DNA of 5,473 nucleotides, from the NCBI GenBank assembly GCA_037444775.1, contig JBBILU010000059.1, forward strand, positions 1-5,473, read 5' to 3'. Below are positions 1 to 5,473 of the stretch, one piece after another. The position numbers were made by a program, and so were the translations under genes. This stretch comes from JBBILU01 sp037444775. GTDB lineage: Bacteria > Patescibacteriota > Gracilibacteria > BD1-5 > UBA6164. The first letter of the stretch is position 1, and each line of letters starts with the position of its first letter. The notes below the pieces were generated by a model that was given only the letters and a program-made list of their open reading frames with translations, did not search any database and was not told the DNA's origin.

Positions 1-210
1 AGCTTTCAAAGCATTATCTTTTTCTACATTATTTAAAAGTTTAGCTCTCTCTACTTGAGATCAAGTAGTTGCTTGTAAATGTCCAACTCATAATAGATTT
101 GCTTCTTCTGGGGAAAGAATATGCAAACTACCATTTTTTGTAGTTTGTTCTAATGTAGTTTGTTTTAATCATAATGCTTCAACTTCTTGTGGTGATAATT
201 TTATTCACAT
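1..210 (-). CDS. Unrecognised protein, second gene of the giant-protein operon, 3' end cut by window edge
   Basis: The frame is open from ATG at 210-208 to the window edge (70 codons) when UGA is read as Gly; residues 2, 14, 41 and 50 are UGA. I do not recognise the family. The visible part is polar, with no signal peptide or membrane segment. Two similar units stand out: residues 5-14 (LSPQEVEALG) and 32-41 (LSPEEANLLG), 27 residues apart, each ending in a Leu-Gly whose Gly is UGA and each followed by a Gln/Thr-rich stretch. This suggests a short internal repeat. The ATG lies 13 bases after the TAA of the upstream giant gene with no terminator or promoter between, so co-transcription is likely and a shared envelope role is possible, though only inferred. 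No Shine-Dalgarno sequence is visible. The real protein may be much longer than the part seen here. Confidence 0.75.
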
Positions 211-223
211 ATTAATTTAGTTA

Positions 224-3200
224 TTATTTTAAGGAATTTAAAATTTCCATAGCTTCATCTTTTATCTCTTGTTTTGTAGATTCAGAAACAAGAGTATTTA
301 ATAAATCTAAAACTTCTTCCTTTGATTTAAAATTTTTTTCTAAAATTATTTTTTTCAATTCTGTTTTTTGCATTCCATTTATTTTATTTAAAACTTGTTC
401 TAAATCACTATTTGCTATTTCAGTTGGAGCAGCAGTTGGTGATTGTGGTGGGGTAGATACTGGAGTATTATTGTTTGGAGTAGCTTGAGTTCCATCAGTT
501 TGATTTGTATTAACTGGGTTTGAAGATTCATAAATTTTTATAAAATGATTTAAACTATACTTATATCATGATACATTATATTGTAAGTTATCACATAAAA
601 GACTTTCATATTTTTCAATAATAGCATATCTATCCTTTAGAACAGATACCTCAGTTCAAGTTATATTAGTAGAATTAGTTTGATATTTAGAAAATATATC
701 ATTTGCATATCCTAAATAATTATTAATTTTAGATATAACTGAATTTTTTAACTCTGAATTCTCCTTTTCAAAAGTTGAAATTTTATCCTTATAAGAAAGG
801 AATTCATTATATTTATCAAGGAGGTCATTTATATCAGATCAAGCATTTGATTCATATTTTATAGTTGAAAATAATTTATAAAACCTTTTTTCATTAATTA
901 ATTTTTCTTTTTTTTCTTGTATTTTTCTCTCAAATGAAAAAATTTCTATAAATTCCTCTCACCAACGAATACTTGTAAGTCATAATTCTTTTGCCTTTTT
1001 TATAAGCTCTGCTTTTTTTGTATTTAATACTTCATTATAAGAATCAAAATTATATCACTTATTCTCAAGAAGTGAGAAATCTGAAACTTTATTTACTTTT
1101 TCATTTTTAAATTTCTCATTTATAGAATGAAGCTTTTTAAATAAAGTATTTATTCAATCTTGTGTTAAATTATTAGGAATTTCTATAGATTGTATTTCAT
1201 TAACTAATTCAGTTTCAAACTTATCTAATGAAACTAAATTTATTATAGAAATTAGTGTTGGATTATTATTATAGTTCCTTTTTAAATCTTCTAATGATTC
1301 CAATTGTTCTTCATGTCATTTAAATAATAAAGATTTTTCTATATCTTGTTTTAATCAAGTTTGATCAGATACTTGTAAATCATTTAATCTAGCTTGAACT
1401 TCATTTTTTATTTTTTCATTATTTAAATATAGTAAAGCTCAAGTTGAGGCTGTTAAACTAGGGGCTAATCATTTTAATTCTTCTGTATTAAATTGTATTC
1501 AATTTGTTTTTATATATTCCATTATTTGTTTTCTTTTTTCTGCTACCACTAATTTAAGCTCAGCTTTTTTGTGATCTGTTAAACCGTTTTTAGAATCATC
1601 TAATAAATTATCTAATTTACTTAAGTATTCTAATCTCTTTTCTAAATCTTCTTTATCATTAGTTAATTGGTTAAACTTATCTCTCACTTGGTTAAAATAA
1701 GAATCAATAACTAAAACAACCATTTCAAGTAACCTATTTTTTAAATCTTCTAATATTTTTTTGTCTCCTTGTTTAGATTCTGAAATTAATTTATCCATAC
1801 TTAATAAGACATCTGTTTCAGCATTCATGTCAGAAAATAAATTTTTTGTTTTTGTTTTTAATGTTTCATCCCTCAAAGAAGAAATTTTAGAATTAACATA
1901 TTCGTAATATTCAGTTGTTTCATTATCTCATATTAAATCATTCAAATATTCTTTAAATGTTAAATTCTTCCAAAGTCAAACTCAAGCAATAAGTCCTCCA
2001 ATAATAGGAAAACCTAGTAATATAGTTCAAACTCAGACTGCAATCATTTTAGTTGAATCTGTAGGTTCTCATATCAAATCTTTAGCCCAATCAATTGCTC
2101 ATTGTGTAGCATTTGAAATAGGATTTTCTTCAAAAACATCTCAAATAGTTTTATCTACATTTTCATCTTTAACAGCCAGTAAAGCTGGTAAAAAGAAGTT
2201 ATTAAAATGTTCTGCTGTCATTTCTTGTTTTTTTCAATTTACATCTATACCTTTTACTAATCACTTTCAATTATTAGTAAATCAAATAGATTTTAATTGT
2301 TCATCTGTAAGTTTCCCATCTTTAATATCTGATAGTTTAATATTATAAAACTGTGGATTATTTCTAAACGAAACTAAGGTGCTATCTATCAAATCTTGCC
2401 TATCCTTAAATATATTACCATCTTGAGAATTAGTATTTAAAGATTTTAATGCTCAGTATGATTCATTTGATGTTTTATCAGCATAAACTCCTAAACTATT
2501 TTTAACACTTTGAGGTATATCTGAGCCAAATGAGGCCCCTACAACTGCTCAATATTTAACAGCATCTGTTTTAACAGAATCCACCTTATTATCATCAGGA
2601 AAAGCATCTATTATATCATTTAATCCCGTTCAGCTAGCACTAGCTGCTCACATCATAACAACAGACCCTAAAATAATAGCTAGTCTTTTCCCAAATGACA
2701 TCTCTCAACCAATAACACCAAATAAAAACATAAATCAAAAAACTACTAATCAAGCTGCACCAAGAGGACTGTTAACTACAGCTTTTAACTTTTCTTTTAT
2801 TCATATATTTTCATCAAAAATTGTTTTTAATAAGTTTCTTCCATCTCAAGTTTTTGTTTGTTCTAAAGCCTTTTTTCAAGCTTCTATGTTAGTTGGATTT
2901 TTAGCATTATTATATGCTCAAATTTCTTGTTCAAGGTTTTTAAAGTGTGGTTCTTTAGAAGAATAAAAATGTAAGTATATTTTTTCAGCTTCTCCAGTCG
3001 GATTAGCTTTTGCATTAGTTGCTTTTTCTGTTCGATTCTTTCAAGAAACTTTTTCGTAACTCCAAAATTTAGCTATTTCTTCTTTTTCCTCTTTTGAAAG
3101 TTTATTAAAAACATACTTATCTTCAGTTTTATTTGTTCAAGAAATTGAAAAAGAAACTGTTTCTTTTCAACTTTTATCCTTAATTTTACTCATTGAAATT

Positions 3201-3778
3201 CATGAAATTCTTTTTGCTATTTCTTGTTTAATTCAGGTTTCATTAAATCTTTTTATTAGGTCTTCTGATGAAAGCCTTGAGTAATCTAAATGTTCTGAAA
3301 CAGAATTAGCAAAAAATTCAGCTCCATCTTTTATCATAGCTTCTTCTGTTTCTTTTCAAAAAGCTCCATCAATTGAAAGTCATTTAGCTTTTTGATATCT
3401 AGCTAAAGCTATTCTAAATTCCTGATCATATCAAGACTTTGAATTACTTAATAATTTCAAATTTACAAGAAACATTGAAACTCAAGCAAGTCAATCTTTT
3501 AAATAAGATTCAGATAAATTTTTTCATTCATTAAAATTTTTAGTTATTTCAGCCTCAGAAACTTCTGGAAAAGTTTCTTTTGTATTTTTTCAAGTATTCT
3601 CAGCAGAATTTGAAAGATTTCAAGCATCAGATACTGCTCAAATTGCTGTAGCTGTTGTTCAANNNNNNNNNNNNNNNNNNNNNNNNNNNNNNNNNNNNNN
3701 NNNNNNNNNNNNNNNNNNNNNNNNNNNNNNNNNNNNNNNNNNNNNNNNNNNNNNNNNNNNNNCATTCTCTGCACCCAT
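224..3778 (-). CDS. Giant multi-domain membrane protein with peptidoglycan-binding-like motif and long coiled coil (interrupted by assembly gap)
   Basis: With UGA = Gly, one frame runs unbroken from the gap edge (3661) to TAA at 226-224, giving 1145 residues with about 50 UGA codons; the next codon is also TAA. Residues are numbered from the gap edge. Residues about 77-111 hold a PG_binding_1-like motif, core YQKAKGLSIDGAFGKET (89-105), which in its family binds peptidoglycan. Hydrophobic segments lie at about 300-319, 327-347 and 540-564. The short loop between the first two contains Lys-Arg and a Lys pair follows the third, which by the positive-inside rule puts residues 1-300 and 350-538 outside and the C-terminal 580 residues inside. 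Residues about 575-1045 are charged, Leu-rich and helical, probably coiled coil. Residues 1046-1081 are a Pro/Thr/Asn linker, and 1082-1145 form a small helical tail. The likely start is ATG at 3778-3776 (MGAEN, then N), 32 bases below a good -10 box; no Shine-Dalgarno is seen. The missing N-terminal length is unknown. Overall family not recognised; an envelope structural or adhesion role is inference. Confidence 0.85.
3663..3762. other. Assembly gap of exactly 100 N
   Basis: One hundred consecutive N bases join two contigs. A round 100 is the usual placeholder for a gap of unknown size, so the true distance may differ. It falls inside the giant minus-strand gene, about five codons after its likely ATG. 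The flanking frames agree at the nominal length, but that carries no weight if the length is arbitrary. A signal peptide, a membrane segment or whole domains could be hidden here. Confidence 0.97.
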
Positions 3779-3809
3779 AATTTTATTATTAAATATTAAA
3801 GTTATTTAC

Positions 3810-3839
3810 ATTCTAACATAATTTATTTATAAAAGTCAA
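3810..3839 (-). promoter_or_regulatory. Sigma-70-type promoter of the giant membrane-protein gene
   Basis: On the minus strand TTGACT (3839-3834) and TAGAAT (3815-3810) each match the -35 and -10 consensus at five of six positions, with an 18-base spacer. A TG one base before the -10 box adds an extended -10 element. Transcription would start near 3803, leaving a leader of about 25 bases before ATG 3778. The -35 box shares its first bases with the U-tract of the toxin-antitoxin terminator. Confidence 0.65.
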
Positions 3840-3874
3840 AAAAAACGAGACTTTTTTTAAAAAAGTCTCGTTTT
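3838..3874 (-). terminator. Intrinsic terminator of the toxin-antitoxin operon
   Basis: A perfect inverted repeat (arms about 3842-3857 and 3859-3874) has the GC-bearing core ACGAGAC / GTCTCGT, flanked by A/T pairs. Read on the minus strand the stem is followed by a run of eight T (3845-3838), the standard Rho-independent layout, 15 bases after the toxin stop codon. On the plus strand only four T follow, so it may work in both directions, but no plus-strand gene ends here. Confidence 0.85.
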
Positions 3875-3889
3875 AGTATTTTAATGTAA

Positions 3890-4132
3890 TTACAAGTTAT
3901 TATAAATATCCCCTCTATATCAAATATTCTTTATAAAAGTCTCTTTCCCATTTGAAATATAAACTATTCTTACTTTTCATATTCTACATCTGTAGTAATT
4001 TTTATATCAAATTATTGGTTTTATATCAAGTCATTCTAAATTTCAATTTAAAAGTTTTTCAACTACTTTATGAATATTTTCTGAAACTTCTCTATTTTCT
4101 TTACGGAGAAACTTTACCCAATCTGCTACCAT
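3890..4132 (-). CDS. RelE/ParE-superfamily toxin of a type II toxin-antitoxin pair
   Basis: The 80-residue product (ATG 4132-4130, TAA 3892-3890) has the late-strand signature of RelE/ParE toxins: YYRCRIGKVRIVYI at 46-59 followed by KNIGYRGDIY at 68-77. In RelE-type members this fold is a ribosome-dependent mRNA endonuclease; ParE-type members attack gyrase. Arg55, Arg73 and Tyr77 sit where E. coli RelE has its catalytic Arg61, Arg81 and Tyr87, which favours RNase activity, but this is a by-eye alignment. Five of seven glycines (30, 34, 42, 52, 71) are UGA, including Gly52 of the conserved R-x-G-x-x-R turn. The length is near the family norm of 80-95. The ATG follows the antitoxin stop by 4 bases, so translational coupling is likely. 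The start is chosen from this spacing; the overlapping ATG at 4137 reaches TAG within four codons. Confidence 0.88.
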
Positions 4133-4136
4133 ATCA

Positions 4137-4349
4137 TTATGAATTATATTGTATAATTTCTTTCTCCAAAGTTTTTAAAAAATCTTCTCCGTTCATATTT
4201 ACATCATAGTTATTCCATCAATCTCAATCAATATTTATTAAATCTTCTTCTAAATATCATCTGTCAAAGAAAAAATCATATTTTATGATTGAATATGAAG
4301 CAAATTTATTTGCTATTTTATCAGGTACTTCTACAACAACTACTGCCAT
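4137..4349 (-). CDS. Putative antitoxin preceding the RelE-like toxin
   Basis: The 70-residue product (ATG 4349-4347, TAA 4139-4137) lies directly upstream of the toxin, the usual antitoxin-first order. It is acidic overall, with an N-terminal beta-like stretch (MAVVVVEVPDKIANKF) that could be the DNA-binding or dimerising part. A helical C-terminal segment (GEDFLKTLEKEI, 54-65) resembles the toxin-binding tail of many small antitoxins. The role comes mainly from position and size; I cannot assign a named antitoxin family. Glycines 31, 42 and 44 are UGA, and Gly44 is followed directly by Trp45 (UGG), which separates the two meanings cleanly. The gene has its own promoter with an inverted repeat between -35 and -10, which suits autoregulation by the toxin-antitoxin complex. 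Confidence 0.75.
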
Positions 4350-4376
4350 AAACTTATTTATTAATATATAACAAAA

Positions 4377-4406
4377 ATAGTATATTTAATTACTAAATAA
4401 CTACAA
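4377..4406 (-). promoter_or_regulatory. Probable promoter of the toxin-antitoxin operon
   Basis: On the minus strand TTGTAG (4406-4401) and TACTAT (4382-4377) each match consensus at four of six positions, with an 18-base spacer. Transcription would begin near 4370, about 20 bases before the antitoxin ATG. The surroundings are almost pure A/T, so chance matches are easy; the position is the stronger argument. Confidence 0.4.
4383..4399. promoter_or_regulatory. Candidate operator: short inverted repeat inside the toxin-antitoxin promoter
   Basis: TATTTA (4383-4388) and TAAATA (4394-4399) are a perfect 6-base inverted repeat around a 5-base centre. It fills the spacer between the proposed -35 and -10 boxes. 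Type II antitoxins commonly repress their own promoter by binding such palindromes. The arms contain only A and T, so this remains a weak call. Confidence 0.3.
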
Positions 4407-4413
4407 ATCTTTT

Positions 4414-4440
4414 TTGATTTTTTATTTTTTTCTATATAAT
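4414..4440 (+). promoter_or_regulatory. Probable promoter of the PAP2 phosphatase gene
   Basis: A perfect TATAAT (4435-4440) is preceded by TTGATT (4414-4419) with a short 15-base spacer. A start near 4447 would give a leader of about 25 bases before ATG 4472. The -35 boxes of this promoter and of the opposite toxin-antitoxin promoter are only 7 bases apart, so an antitoxin bound between them could affect both. Confidence 0.5.
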
Positions 4441-4471
4441 AAGCCTTGTTTTATCTTATAAAAATCTTTTT

Positions 4472-5068
4472 ATGTTAGAAACTTTGAAAAATATAAATAT
4501 TGCTTGACTTAATTATTTAAATTCTCTTTGAGAATACAAAAGTGTAGATATTTTTGTAAGGTTTTTTGCCGATACTCCAATTTTTTTATTACCTATTTTT
4601 CTTGTCTGTTATTGGCTTTATTATACTTTCAAAAATAAAAATTTAGAAAAAAAAGAAGAATTACTTTTAATATTTTTTTCTGTTATTTTAGGAATTTCAA
4701 TTTCTCTGATTATCCAACAAATTATTTCTATAGATAGACCAGAAAATTATATAAACGGGACTTGAAAATTGTTATTAAAACATATTCCAGATGCAAGTTT
4801 TCCTTCTGACCATGCCACTGTTGCCTCTACCTTTTTATTTAGCATTTTATTTTATTGATACAAAAAAATTTTTTGAATTTTAATTATTTTATTCAGTTTT
4901 ATGCTAGTTTCAAGAGTTATTGCTTGAGTTCATTGGCCTTTTGATATTTTGGCTTGAATTGTTGTTTGACTTTTATCTGCTGTGATTATTTTCAAACTTA
5001 GAAATAAAAAATTTGTAAAAAGTATAAATTTAGCAATAATAAAAATAATGAATTTTATAAAATTATAA
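4472..5068 (+). CDS. PAP2-family membrane phosphatase, undecaprenyl-diphosphatase-like
   Basis: The 198-residue product carries the PAP2/type 2 phosphatidic acid phosphatase signature. Motif 1 ends in Arg89-Pro90, motif 2 is SFPSDHA with His114, and motif 3 is SRVIAGVHWPFD (147-158) with Arg148, His154 and Asp158, spaced as in the family (SR-x5-H-x3-D). About five hydrophobic segments (roughly 36-51, 64-82, 117-129, 133-148, 158-175) make it an integral membrane enzyme. FPSDHA and the length fit BcrC-type enzymes that remove a phosphate from undecaprenyl diphosphate to recycle the wall-lipid carrier; a phosphatidylglycerophosphate or other lipid-phosphate substrate is possible. The usual Lys of motif 1 is replaced by Gln82. 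Eight of ten glycines are UGA, including Gly152, Gly162 and Gly166, which are conserved around motif 3; Trp48 and Trp155 are UGG. No Shine-Dalgarno is visible; this is the first good ATG after the promoter. Confidence 0.92.
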
Positions 5069-5083
5069 TTTAATCAAAAGATT

Positions 5084-5260
5084 ATGCCTTACAATAGAAA
5101 AATGCCAGATTGAAGTATAAAAGTTTATCATACAGAAGATGAATTTTATGAACTTTTTGATAAAAAAATCTTAGAATCTGCTGAAGAATTAATAAGAAAA
5201 ATTAGACTAGAAAAAATACAAAATCAAAAAATAATAGTTAAAGAAGAAGTTTATGCATAA
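5084..5260 (+). CDS. Small unrecognised protein (58 aa), possible partner of the overlapping downstream gene
   Basis: ATG 5084 to TAA 5258-5260 encodes 58 residues, starting 15 bases after the phosphatase stop with no terminator between. The first third is polar (MPYNRKMPDGSIKVYHTEDE). Residues about 21-50 are strongly helical and charged (FYELFDKKILESAEELIRKI, then Lys/Gln-rich). No membrane segment or known motif is seen. Gly10 is UGA and is the only glycine. The stop overlaps the start of the next gene by 8 bases, which implies coupled translation. Small size, a helical body and overlap with a following gene recall an antitoxin-first pair, but nothing in the sequence proves it. Confidence 0.72.
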
Positions 5261-5473
5261 AATAATTTACTCATATAATTCTGAATATCTAATTGATAAA
5301 TTCTTATATGGTTTTAGAAGTTGATATGAAAAGTTATATTCAGATACTTGAATAGAAAATGAGTATTTAATAAAGGATTCTTATATAGCTTTGACAAAAT
5401 CAATGAAAGAATTTATCAGAAAGCAAATTTACGAAAAACTTTCAGAAGAAACAATTTTTTGATACAAGCTTTA
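5253..5473 (+). CDS. Unrecognised protein, 3' end cut by window edge
   Basis: The frame is open from ATG 5253 to the window edge (73 codons plus 2 bases), with UGA at Gly24, Gly33 and Gly70 and GGT at Gly20. Its ATG lies inside the last codons of the preceding small gene (8-base overlap) in another frame, preceded by an A/G-rich stretch that is a weak ribosome-binding site at best. The visible part is rich in Tyr, Lys, Glu and Ile and looks like a soluble alpha/beta or helical protein; the opening MHKIIYSYNSEYLIDKF could be a beta strand and helix. No motif allows a family name. A toxin partnered with the upstream gene is one possibility; a longer protein continuing beyond the window is equally open. 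Confidence 0.72.

Noticed and set aside
1499..1876. Stand-alone coiled-coil protein of 125 residues
   Set aside because: It is only the piece of the giant gene between two features of standard-code reading: a TTG taken as start and a UGA taken as stop. The same frame is open on both sides with UGA as Gly.
3544..3774. Minus-strand frame starting GTG at 3774 and spanning the N run
   Set aside because: It depends on the arbitrary gap length and lies out of frame with the long UGA-Gly frame that continues for more than 1100 codons.
3952..4209. Plus-strand open frame of 85 codons rich in Phe, Leu and Tyr
   Set aside because: It is antisense to the toxin and antitoxin genes, has no family motif and arises from AT-rich sequence; the minus-strand frames have clear RelE features.
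5064..5069. TATAAT as a -10 box for the 5084 gene
   Set aside because: It overlaps the phosphatase stop codon, has no -35 partner, and chance TATAAT is frequent at this base composition.
1..5473. UGA as tryptophan (Mycoplasma-type code) or a decayed pseudogene region
   Set aside because: UGA falls on conserved glycines and Trp uses UGG. Frames are long with no frameshifts and no in-frame TAA or TAG, which rules out decay.

Overview
The window is strongly AT-rich and makes sense only if UGA is read as glycine (translation table 25). In the standard code every gene breaks into fragments. With UGA as Gly there are seven well-packed coding regions. UGA falls on glycines that are invariant in known families (PAP2 phosphatase, RelE-type toxin, peptidoglycan-binding motif), while UGG is kept for tryptophan. 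UGA = Gly is established for Candidatus Absconditabacteria (SR1) and Gracilibacteria, so the source is almost certainly one of these Patescibacteria/CPR lineages; the low GC leans to Absconditabacteria, but the window alone cannot decide. A run of exactly 100 N marks an assembly gap, as expected of a draft or metagenome-derived genome.

Layout: (1) Positions 1-3778, minus strand: a very large membrane protein (at least 1145 residues after the gap). It has a peptidoglycan-binding-like motif near its visible N-terminal end, three predicted membrane segments, a long helical/coiled-coil region, a Pro/Thr/Asn-rich linker and a small C-terminal domain. It is followed after 13 bases by a second gene cut by the window edge, probably in the same operon. 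A strong-looking promoter (3810-3839) drives this unit. The 100-N gap lies a few codons after the likely start. (2) Positions 3838-4349, minus strand: a small type II toxin-antitoxin pair, antitoxin first, 4 bases between the genes, ending in an intrinsic terminator whose U-tract runs into the promoter of the giant gene. (3) Positions 4350-4471: a divergent control region with one promoter on each strand and a short inverted repeat inside the toxin-antitoxin promoter. (4) Positions 4472-5473, plus strand: a PAP2-family (undecaprenyl-diphosphatase-like) membrane phosphatase, then a 58-residue unknown protein, then an unknown protein that overlaps it by 8 bases and runs off the window.

The common theme is the cell envelope: a wall-binding giant membrane protein and a lipid-phosphate phosphatase, with a toxin-antitoxin module between them. 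No RNA genes, insertion sequences or CRISPR arrays were seen. All five visible stop codons are TAA.
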